A DNA stretch of 64,000 bases from Pseudomonadota bacterium (lineage in GTDB: Bacteria > Pseudomonadota > Alphaproteobacteria > UBA1280 > RI-95), in the NCBI GenBank assembly GCA_016125375.1, contig WGLU01000008.1:62001-126000 (forward strand), given 5' to 3'. Shown here in pieces: positions 1 to 6,929 of this stretch (within the stretch, counting starts at the first letter, position 1; every line of letters begins with the position of its first letter). Under the pieces are notes generated by a model. The model did no database searches. It was not told the DNA's origin and saw only the letters and a program-made list of their open reading frames with translations. A program made the position numbers and the translations under genes.

Positions 1-880
1 CGACAGCCGCCGCCAGCGGGTTACCGCCAAAGGTGGAGCCATGGCTGCCCGGGTTGAACAGGTCCATGATATCCTTGCGGGCCACGAACGCGGACACCGG
101 CATCACGCCGCCGCCCAGTGCCTTGCCGAGGATCAGTCCGTCGGGACGGATACCCTCATGCTCGAAGGCAAACATTTTGCCCGTACGACCAAGACCGGAC
201 TGGATTTCGTCCAGAATCAGCAGCACATTGTGCTTTTTGCACAGCTCGGCGGCTTTTTTCAGCCAGCCGGCAGGCGGTACAACAATGCCGGCCTCGCCCT
301 GAATGGGCTCGACCAGGAACGCACAGGTATTCGGGGTGATGGCAGCTTCCAGCGCGGCGATATCGCCATAGGGAACTTCCACAAAACCCGGTGTAAAGGG
401 ACCGAAGTCAGCCTTGTAGTCCGCATCGGACGAGAAGCTGATGATGGTCGTGGTCCGGCCATGGAAGTTGCCGTGGGCGACGATGATTTCCGCCTTGTTC
501 TGCGGAATCTTCTTCATGCGGTAGCCCCAGCGGCGGGCCGCCTTGATGGCGGTTTCCACAGCTTCGGCGCCGGTGTTCATGGGCAGGGCAACGTCGAGCC
601 CGGTCATGTCGCACAGTTTCTCGAGGAAAGGTGCCAATGTATCCGTATAAAAGGCCCGCGAGCAGATGGCCAGCTTGCTGGCCTGGTCGGTCAGCGCCTT
701 GATAAGCCGCGGATGACCGTGGCCGTGGCTGACTGCCGAGTAGGCGGACATCATATCCAGATACTTGTTACCTGCGTCATCCCACAGCCATACCCCCTTG
801 CCGCGCGTCAGCACGACGGGCAGTGGCTTGTAGTTATGCGCACAAAAGGTGTTTTCCTTTTGGATGGTGCGGTTGGTCAT
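1..880 (-). CDS. rocD: Ornithine--oxo-acid aminotransferase, 3' end beyond the window
   Basis: PLP-dependent class III aminotransferase that moves the delta-amino group of ornithine to 2-oxoglutarate, giving glutamate semialdehyde. About 293 residues are visible before the left edge cuts the gene. Seen: an N-terminal substrate-entry region (SAYSAVSHGHGHP), the GAEAVETAIKAARRWG helix, HGNFHGRT, the LILDEIQSGLGRTG segment carrying the PLP-ring aspartate, and LGKALGGG with the Schiff-base lysine. The ATG at 880 is preceded by GGGAGGA at good spacing. The start lies inside the end of the arginase gene, so the two are probably translated from one mRNA and together convert arginine to glutamate semialdehyde. 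Family assignment is firm; ornithine as substrate is supported by the arginase neighbour. Confidence 0.95.
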   Translation of the reverse strand, partial: MTNRTIQKENTFCAHNYKPLPVVLTRGKGVWLWDDAGNKYLDMMSAYSAVSHGHGHPRLIKALTDQASKLAICSRAFYTDTLAPFLEKLCDMTGLDVALPMNTGAEAVETAIKAARRWGYRMKKIPQNKAEIIVAHGNFHGRTTTIISFSSDADYKADFGPFTPGFVEVPYGDIAALEAAITPNTCAFLVEPIQGEAGIVVPPAGWLKKAAELCKKHNVLLILDEIQSGLGRTGKMFAFEHEGIRPDGLILGKALGGGVMPVSAFVARKDIMDLFNPGSHGSTFGGNPLAAAV

Positions 881-1781
881 GACCAATCCTCCCGGTTTGT
901 TGAAAAAAAGAAAGGAGCAACTCCATGGCCAGCGTGGCGGTTTTGCCGCCTTTGTCGAGCGTGGGGTTGAACTCGGTGATTTCTATGGCTTTCAGGCGGT
1001 TGTCCACTGCCAATCCTTTCAGGCAGGGAGCCACCTCTTTAAAAGATAAACCGCCCGCGGCGGGGGAACCGACACCGGGCGCTTCTTGTGGGTCAAACGC
1101 GTCAAGATCAATACTGAGGCCGAAACCTACCGTGCCCGTTGTGACAATGTCAAGCGCATCCGCCCACACGGCGGCAAAACCACGTTTGCGCACGTCGTCC
1201 ATGTAGAACACGCGCACGCCCAGTTCGTTCAGCAACTTCTCCTCGCCCTTTTCGTAGGAGCGCATGCCGATCATAGCCATGTGCTGCGGACTGATCTTTG
1301 CCTTTTCGGACAGGATGTAACGCATCGCATCGGCGCCATGACCCAACAGGCTGGCAACCGGCATGCCGTGGTAGGCGCCGGATGGGCTGGTTTCAGGCAC
1401 GTGTGCATCCATATGGGCATCCACCCAGATAAGGCCGAAGTTACCTTCCGCCTTCAGTGTGGTCGTCACACCGCTCCATGTCCCCGTGGCAATGGCGTGG
1501 TCGCCACCCAGTACCAGTGGCAGTGCTCCCTTGTTCAGGGCGCCGGATACAGCCTGTGCCAAACGGCGGGCATGCTCGGTAACCAGTGGCAGTGCATCGG
1601 CCGGGGCAATCGCTGCCTCACCCTTGTTGGCATACACCATGGCGGTCAGCTCGGCATCTGCACCTGCGTCTTGCAGGGCATCTACAATTCCTTGTTCAAT
1701 CAGCCATTCCGGCCCTTGGGAAGTTTCACGGATCTGCGCACCCCAACCGGAGGCCGCACCAATAACGGAGACGGGTTTCAT
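834..1781 (-). CDS. rocF: Arginase
   Basis: Hydrolyses arginine to ornithine and urea using a binuclear manganese centre. The manganese ligands are visible as GGDHAIATG, the DAHMDAH segment and the SIDLDAFDP segment. About 315 residues, normal for the family. Start: ATG at 1781 with AAGAGAAG upstream; an in-frame ATG 15 bases earlier and longer in-frame extensions exist, but these read through the leader hairpin and have no homology. The 3' end overlaps rocD by 47 bases and encodes a C-terminal tail (about 20 residues) beyond the usual family end. A strong intrinsic-terminator-like hairpin lies 28 bases upstream of the start, suggesting regulated read-through. Confidence 0.94.
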   Translation of the reverse strand: MKPVSVIGAASGWGAQIRETSQGPEWLIEQGIVDALQDAGADAELTAMVYANKGEAAIAPADALPLVTEHARRLAQAVSGALNKGALPLVLGGDHAIATGTWSGVTTTLKAEGNFGLIWVDAHMDAHVPETSPSGAYHGMPVASLLGHGADAMRYILSEKAKISPQHMAMIGMRSYEKGEEKLLNELGVRVFYMDDVRKRGFAAVWADALDIVTTGTVGFGLSIDLDAFDPQEAPGVGSPAAGGLSFKEVAPCLKGLAVDNRLKAIEITEFNPTLDKGGKTATLAMELLLSFFQQTGRIGHDQPHHPKGKHLLCA

Positions 1782-1808
1782 GCACTTCTCTTGCATTGTT
1801 ACGGACAT

Positions 1809-1845
1809 AAAAAACCGGCTCAAGGGTAACGCCCGAGAGCCGGTT
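1809..1845 (-). terminator. Terminator-like hairpin in the arginase leader
   Basis: Perfect 9-bp stem (AACCGGCTC/GAGCCGGTT, 1837-1845 with 1813-1821) whose loop can extend with GGG/CCC, followed on the minus strand by six T. It sits 28 bases upstream of the rocF ATG and downstream of the terminator of the preceding gene, so it lies in the leader of rocF. This suggests an attenuator, but what it senses is unknown. Confidence 0.7.
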
Positions 1846-1909
1846 GTCCAAGCTTTTTCGCCCAGGTAGCTGAGCGTGTGCAGCATAAATCCATCTATAG
1901 TGACCAAGC

Positions 1910-1931
1910 AAAAAGCCGCCCTTAGGGCGGC
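1910..1931 (-). terminator. Intrinsic terminator after the small membrane protein gene
   Basis: GCCGCCC/GGGCGGC stem with a three-base loop, then five T on the minus strand, 20 bases past the stop of the gene ending at 1952. Confidence 0.85.
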
Positions 1932-1951
1932 CTTTCGCTGTTTTTTACGTA

Positions 1952-2329
1952 TTACACATGTTGGTGATTCATGACGGTGTTTGCCATCCAAAGGCCGAAC
2001 ACTGTCAACACGGCCGCTCCCAAAAAGAAGATAACACCCGATACAGCAGCAAGACTCTCGGTACTGCCGAAAGCAGCAGCGCTTGCCACATACGCGGCAC
2101 CGGAGACAGCCGTCAGAATAATGGCGATACAGGCCCTGCGCAAAGTTGACACAAGACGGCCAGCATAGAAAGTACAGGCCGAAACGATTAATGCACCCAT
2201 GGAGAGTACAAGAGCACCGAAGGCAATAGCAGATGCCATTTCCGGTACAAGGTCTCCAACCGGCTTCCCGCCTGCAACAACAAGTACAATGGCGGTGAAC
2301 ACCAGAATTTTGTTACATGTCTTAGACAT
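1952..2329 (-). CDS. Small polytopic membrane protein, unknown function
   Basis: 125 residues with about four hydrophobic segments (roughly residues 8-22, 32-52, 66-88 and 95-115), so an inner-membrane protein. No catalytic motif or recognisable family. The ATG at 2329 has only a weak ribosome binding site. It is transcribed alone, with its own terminator, and sits between trxA and the arginase genes without any obvious functional link. The coding call rests on length, hydrophobic pattern and the well-placed terminator. Confidence 0.65.
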   Translation of the reverse strand: MSKTCNKILVFTAIVLVVAGGKPVGDLVPEMASAIAFGALVLSMGALIVSACTFYAGRLVSTLRRACIAIILTAVSGAAYVASAAAFGSTESLAAVSGVIFFLGAAVLTVFGLWMANTVMNHQHV

Positions 2330-2432
2330 GAATCCATAGCCGTCGCGTTATTAGCGCGCACGGTTCCCGAAAGATGACTGGATAGGTATCGTAGACGATG
2401 CGAGATGAGTAGGTGGTAAAAAGGCAGGTGAT

Positions 2433-2460
2433 TTGATCTTTAAAAAGCTATTGGTATGAT
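2433..2460 (+). promoter_or_regulatory. Candidate plus-strand promoter in the 206-base gap before trxA
   Basis: TTGATC, 16 bases, TATGAT. No plus-strand gene follows; a hairpin terminator begins about 32 bases downstream. It could drive a very short RNA or be a chance match. Confidence 0.3.
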
Positions 2461-2491
2461 TGGTGCCTTTTTCAAGACTTTCATAAGGGAA

Positions 2492-2520
2492 GGCCACCCA
2501 AAAAAGGTGGCCTTTCGCTT
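2492..2520. terminator. Hairpin terminator between trxA and the small membrane gene
   Basis: GGCCACC/GGTGGCC stem (2492-2498 with 2506-2512). The better T-rich tail is on the plus strand (TTTCGCTTT), but its position 24 bases past the trxA stop suggests that it also ends trxA. Confidence 0.6.
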
Positions 2521-2535
2521 TACAAGCAAGGTCTG

Positions 2536-2859
2536 TTAAAGCACCGAGCTGACCCAGTCAGCAAGAGCAGACTTGGGCATGGCGCCTACTTTCTGGCTGA
2601 CCAGTTGGCCGCCTTTGAACACCATCAGGGTAGGAATGCCGCGCACGCCCAGTTTGCTCGGAGTTTCGGGGTTTTCGTCAATATTTACCTTGACGATTTT
2701 GACCTTGTCGCCAAAGTCTTTGGCCAGCTCTTCCAGGCTCGGCGCAATCATGCGGCACGGGCCGCACCATTCCGCCCAGAAGTCAACCAGCACAGGAACG
2801 TCCGAACCGACAACGTCGGCGTCGAACGAGGCATCGGTTACCGCATGAATTTTACCCAT
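2536..2859 (-). CDS. trxA: Thioredoxin
   Basis: Cytoplasmic disulfide reductant of 107 residues, typical for the family. The active site [13 protein letters not shown] lies near residue 30 and the cis-proline segment [12 protein letters not shown] near residue 75. Start: ATG at 2859 with GGAG at eight-base spacing; an in-frame upstream ATG at 2907 falls in the promoter -10 region and is unlikely. It follows addA on the same strand, the usual alphaproteobacterial neighbour, but has its own TTGACA promoter. Confidence 0.97.
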   Translation of the reverse strand: MGKIHAVTDASFDADVVGSDVPVLVDFWAEWCGPCRMIAPSLEELAKDFGDKVKIVKVNIDENPETPSKLGVRGIPTLMVFKGGQLVSQKVGAMPKSALADWVSSVL

Positions 2860-2902
2860 AACAGGACTCCTTTTACTCACATCGTTACATTCATATGCGC
2901 CC

Positions 2903-2932
2903 AGCATAGGGGCATTGGGTTCGGCTTGTCAA
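2903..2932 (-). promoter_or_regulatory. trxA promoter
   Basis: Minus-strand TTGACA, 18-base spacer, TATGCT, about 45 bases upstream of the trxA start. A strong sigma-70-type match, so trxA need not depend on addA transcription. Confidence 0.75.
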
Positions 2933-2947
2933 TTCAAGCCTTACCAC

Positions 2948-2970
2948 ATATTTCGACTTTATTGAAATAT
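2948..2970. repeat. AT-rich inverted repeat
   Basis: ATATTTC and GAAATAT arms with a nine-base spacer, between the addA stop and the trxA promoter. No T tract follows, so it looks more like a protein-binding site or chance than a terminator. Confidence 0.4.
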
Positions 2971-2973
2971 AAG

Positions 2974-5900
2974 TTACATGTCCACCCATTCCAAGCGGGG
3001 CGGGGTTGCTGCGGTCCATAAAATTGCGGTTTTTACCTTTTTTTGCGGCCACAACCTGTGTGCGGCGTCGCGGTAACCCGCCAACTGCCTTACATACGCA
3101 GCAGGCACGGCCTTAGGCACGCGCACATTGGTCTTATAATCGACAATCAGCACACCCTCGTCCCGCACCACCAGGCAGTCCGCCCGCAGGTTGTGGGCAG
3201 CACCGCCTGCCTCGGGGCGAATGACCATCTCCACCTCGGCACGGGCAGCTCCATCAAAAAGCTCGGGATAATCCCCCATCACCGCCATCACATCAGCAAC
3301 CAGTGCACTGCGTACAGCATCGTCCCAATCGGGTGCGGCGGCGGCAAGGAACATCACCGCCCTGTCTCGGTGCTCTGCCTGCGGATAGGCCGGCAGCACT
3401 TCCAGCATCCGGTGCACCAGCAGGCCGCGGCGGTAGGCATCCGCTCCCGTGCGGCTCAACAGCTCGGTCACTTTGTCGCTTTCTTCGGCGGCATTGGCAT
3501 CCGTCTGCCATGTATCGACAGCAGCTTCTTCCGGCGCGGGGGTGAACACCCAGTCGCCCAGTTCGGCGGCCTCATCGTCAAAAGCGGACGCGCTGAGCTT
3601 AGGCGCTTCATGCAGCAGCGTTGGTATATCCAGCACGCGCATCCCCTCATCCACACGCCACGGGTGGGCGATATCGGCTTCAGATGCCGCCAGAATATGG
3701 TTCAGCCAACAGTCATCCGCCTTGCCTTTAAAGGCATTGGTCGGCGCGCCGGTGATGATGAGCCTGTCCTGCGCGCGGGTGAGCGCCACATACAGCAGGC
3801 GCATCTCGTCCTTGAAAATCCGCTCTTTTTCCTCCTCGCGCAGAGCGCTGAGCAACGCCGGTGCCTTTTGGTTGGAAACCCCATACAAAAACAGGTCGTC
3901 CCCCTGCCCGCCCGGCTGTTCGCGCCAGACCAGCTTTTCGGTGGCGGTATTGCGGTAAAAAGGTGCAGTCGCTTCCGGCAGGATGACGATGGGCGCCTGC
4001 AATCCTTTTGACTTATGCACCGTCATCAGGCGCACGGCACCGCCTCCCGTGCTTTCCTTTTTCACCTTCATCTGGCCGCTTTCAAACCAGTGGAGGAATC
4101 CGGTCATGCTTGGCACGTGACTCTGTGCGTAAGCAAGCGTCTGGTCGAGGAAGGCATCCAGCGTTTCACTCACCGCCGCCCAGCTTGCCGCGTCGGTGGG
4201 GCTACCGTAGCGTGCCACAAAGCGGCTGCGCCCCTCGGTTGCCACCAGAGCAGCGGTAAACAGGCCGTGCGGAGCCAGAATATCCGCCTTTTCCAGCAGG
4301 TTTTTCAGCGTTTGCGCAATTGTGACGTAGGGCGCGTCGGTACAGTCGTACAGCACGCTCCACAGGCTGCCGCCGGCGGTGCGGCGTTTATGGAGGGCGT
4401 ATAGCTCGGCATCGGTCAGGGCGAACAGCGGGCTGCGCAGGGTGTGCGCAAGGTGCAGGTCGTCCGCGCTGTTGGCCATAAAATGCCCCAGCGCCAGCAG
4501 GTCGGCCACCACGGGGTCGTCGTTCAACAGCACTTCGTCCGCGCCTGTGTGCTTGATGCCGCGGGCATTGAGCGCGGCAATCAGCTCGCCCATGTGGGTA
4601 CGGCTGCGCATCAGCACCATGATGTCGCCATAGTCGGGCACCCGCCCTGTCGTGCCCAGTTTTGCGGTACCTGTGGTCATGGCCACAATGGCATCCGCCA
4701 CACGGGCGTACAGGGTGCTGGTGGCAGTGGGTTTGGGCGCGCCACGCACGGGCATGGGCCAACGGGGCAGGTCGTCTATTTTTGTGCGGGTGGTTTTTGC
4801 CTCGTCCTGCGGCTGCCAGATTTCCACCCGCCCGCCCGCCCCTACCTTGTGGGCATGGTGGCGTAGGTCGTCGGCCAGCTCATCCACCGCTGCACGGCGT
4901 TTGGGGTCGGCAAACACGCTGTCCACAAGGTGCAGTACCGCTTCACCAGAGCGGAAGGAGGTGTTGAGCTCGACCCGTTCCACCGTGTGGCCCACGGCAG
5001 GCGCGCGCAGTTCCATATGAGCGCGCATGGCGGCGAACACTGCCGGTTCCGCACCGCGAAAGCGGTAGATGGACTGCTTCATGTCGCCCACGGCAAAGTA
5101 GGTGCGCGGGCTATCGGCATGGGTACCGCTGCCGCTGTAAAAGTCTTCCATCAGGCTTTGCAGGATGCCCCATTGGTCGCTGTCGGTATCCTGCGCCTCG
5201 TCCAGCAGGATATGGCGGATACGCACATCCATTTTATAGCGCACCCATGCGGCCTGCCCGGCATCGGTGGTCAGCAGGGCGACGGTACGGTCGATAAGGT
5301 CGTCGAAATCGAGCGCGCTGCGGCTGTCTTTGAGCGCTTGATAGGTTTCGGCAATGGCGCTGCCCATACGCAGGTATGCCTCGGTCAGGCGGCACAGGCG
5401 CACGGCGTTGAGGGTATCCAGCACAGCCAAAATCCGCGCCTGTTCGTCCCCCAGAATCTCATCAATTCCGTCGCCGAAAATCTCTCTGGCCGGTTTATCG
5501 GCTACGGCTTTACGTGGCTCGTTGGTGGTGGTCAGGAATACGCGCAAATACATCGGCCACAAGGCTTTGCGCCCCGCCGCGTCCGCCGCCAGATAGGTGG
5601 CCAGACTCTCCGCCGCCTTGCGGGCGTTCACACCGCCGCGCGCCAACGCCTCTATGGTACCGCGCAGAGGCACATCACGGCTGTCATCCGGCGCCTGCGC
5701 GGCCGCAAGCACAGACGTTTCAGCCTCGGCATCCGGTACGTCCTCCAGCCCCAGTTCCGCGGCCATCACTTCCAGATAGGCATCCATACTGCCGTAGGGT
5801 GCCAGCAGGCGGGCAAACCGCCGCCGCGACCCCACGAACGACAAAAAAACCTCCCGCAGGCTTTGCTCGGCCATGGTGTCGGCCAGCAGTTCAAAGCACC

Positions 5901-6459
5901 ACAGCGGTGCACCCTCGCCTGCAATGGTGCGGTCGATGGTACGGGTGACGGCCTCCCACACTGTTTCGGCCTGCTGGCGGTCTTCCAGCAGGGTAAAGCC
6001 GGGGGCGATGCGCGCCTCCAGCGGGAACCGCGCCAGCAACGACTGGCAAAAACTGTGAATGGTGCTGATGTTGAGTCCGCCCGGCGTATCCAGCACGCCG
6101 ATGAACAGCCCGCGCGCGCGGGCAAGCTGGGCGGCATCGGGCACGCGGCCTGTGAGTTTGTGCAGTGTATCGGCAAGGGCAGCGTCATCCATCACCGCCC
6201 AGTTGCGCAGTTCCTCGTGCAGGCGGTTCTGCATTTCCGCCGCGGCGGCTTTGGTAAAGGTCAGCGCCAGCACTTCACCCGCGTGGGTGACCGCACCGCT
6301 GACCAGCAGTTGCAGGATGCGCCGCGTCAACACATAGGTCTTGCCCGTGCCCGCGCTGGCCGATACCCATACCGACGCCTGCGGCGCCAGCGCACGACTC
6401 TGCTGCTGCCCCGCCTGCGTGCCGATCTCGCGCCGCTTCTGATGAATTGCTACCGTCAT
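2974..6459 (-). CDS. addA: Double-strand break repair helicase-nuclease subunit AddA
   Basis: UvrD/Rep-type helicase with a C-terminal RecB-like nuclease; with AddB it resects double-strand breaks for RecA loading. Roughly 1161 residues from the chosen start. Seen: Walker A SASAGTGKT near residue 35, Walker B DEAQDTD, the QSIYRFRGAE helicase motif, the VHKSKGLQAPIV motif, the VALTRAQDRL motif, and the nuclease motif LIVDYKTN near the C terminus. Start: ATG at 6459 (MTVAIHQK) is preferred; upstream in-frame Met codons lack a ribosome site and overlap the leader of a divergent gene. In relatives addB normally runs straight into addA; here a plus-strand gene separates them. Confidence 0.96.
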   Translation of the reverse strand: MTVAIHQKRREIGTQAGQQQSRALAPQASVWVSASAGTGKTYVLTRRILQLLVSGAVTHAGEVLALTFTKAAAAEMQNRLHEELRNWAVMDDAALADTLHKLTGRVPDAAQLARARGLFIGVLDTPGGLNISTIHSFCQSLLARFPLEARIAPGFTLLEDRQQAETVWEAVTRTIDRTIAGEGAPLWCFELLADTMAEQSLREVFLSFVGSRRRFARLLAPYGSMDAYLEVMAAELGLEDVPDAEAETSVLAAAQAPDDSRDVPLRGTIEALARGGVNARKAAESLATYLAADAAGRKALWPMYLRVFLTTTNEPRKAVADKPAREIFGDGIDEILGDEQARILAVLDTLNAVRLCRLTEAYLRMGSAIAETYQALKDSRSALDFDDLIDRTVALLTTDAGQAAWVRYKMDVRIRHILLDEAQDTDSDQWGILQSLMEDFYSGSGTHADSPRTYFAVGDMKQSIYRFRGAEPAVFAAMRAHMELRAPAVGHTVERVELNTSFRSGEAVLHLVDSVFADPKRRAAVDELADDLRHHAHKVGAGGRVEIWQPQDEAKTTRTKIDDLPRWPMPVRGAPKPTATSTLYARVADAIVAMTTGTAKLGTTGRVPDYGDIMVLMRSRTHMGELIAALNARGIKHTGADEVLLNDDPVVADLLALGHFMANSADDLHLAHTLRSPLFALTDAELYALHKRRTAGGSLWSVLYDCTDAPYVTIAQTLKNLLEKADILAPHGLFTAALVATEGRSRFVARYGSPTDAASWAAVSETLDAFLDQTLAYAQSHVPSMTGFLHWFESGQMKVKKESTGGGAVRLMTVHKSKGLQAPIVILPEATAPFYRNTATEKLVWREQPGGQGDDLFLYGVSNQKAPALLSALREEEKERIFKDEMRLLYVALTRAQDRLIITGAPTNAFKGKADDCWLNHILAASEADIAHPWRVDEGMRVLDIPTLLHEAPKLSASAFDDEAAELGDWVFTPAPEEAAVDTWQTDANAAEESDKVTELLSRTGADAYRRGLLVHRMLEVLPAYPQAEHRDRAVMFLAAAAPDWDDAVRSALVADVMAVMGDYPELFDGAARAEVEMVIRPEAGGAAHNLRADCLVVRDEGVLIVDYKTNVRVPKAVPAAYVRQLAGYRDAAHRLWPQKKVKTAILWTAATPPRLEWVDM

Positions 6460-6596
6460 ACCTGTTTGTACCATGCCCGTTTGTCCTTGACCACACCCGC
6501 CCGACGCCGCATACTCGGCACCGTTTTTTGACCTCACCTTTTCCCTTGTCTACCCCTTTCTCTTTTATGTCCCATTCAGTAGGAAAGGATCACACC

Positions 6597-6881
6597 ATGC
6601 GTGGTGGCGGAACCTTGGGCCTCATCGGCCTGCTGCTATTCCTGTCCGTATTCGCCGTGTTCTTTGTCACGGCCATCTGGGCGGGCGTGGCCTTCTCCAA
6701 CTGGCTCGTGCCGTTGCTCATCAGCACCAACATGAGCGGTTTTCTGGCTACCCTTCTCGGCGTCATCGGCGGTTTCATCGTCGGCGGCACCGTCGGTCAG
6801 GTCTGCGCGAGCGTCTACGGCTTCATCCTGCAGCTGCTCGGCGTCGGTGTCGGCCTGAGCCTCTTCGGCCGTCGCCGTTAA
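6597..6881 (+). CDS. Small glycine-rich membrane protein between addA and addB, unknown function
   Basis: 94 residues with two long hydrophobic segments (about residues 5-38 and 45-85), ending GRRR, so an inner-membrane protein with a cytoplasmic tail. No known family. Start: ATG at 6597 after AGGAAAGG; the longer in-frame extension is the pyrimidine-rich leader translated by chance. It stands alone, opposite in direction to addA and addB, with its own terminator. Leader layout and GC-rich third positions match other isolated unknown genes in the window. Confidence 0.75.
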   Translation: MRGGGTLGLIGLLLFLSVFAVFFVTAIWAGVAFSNWLVPLLISTNMSGFLATLLGVIGGFIVGGTVGQVCASVYGFILQLLGVGVGLSLFGRRR

Positions 6882-6898
6882 GGCGTTTACGACTAAGT

Positions 6899-6929
6899 CC
6901 CCTGCGTTTGCAGGGGGCTTTTTGTTTTT
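6899..6929 (+). terminator. Intrinsic terminator of the small membrane gene
   Basis: CCCCTGC/GCAGGGG stem with a four-base loop, then a T-rich tail (CTTTTTGTTTTT), 18 bases after the stop at 6881. It abuts the addB stop. Confidence 0.85.

Noticed and set aside
834-1991. Long arginase start at 1991
   Set aside because: The extra 70 residues read through two hairpins and resemble no arginase N terminus; the ATG at 1781 has a ribosome site.
4930-6531. 533-codon open frame on plus, antisense to addA
   Set aside because: Fully inside addA, whose helicase and nuclease motifs are clear. GC-rich codon bias opens antisense frames; no recognisable domain in this one.
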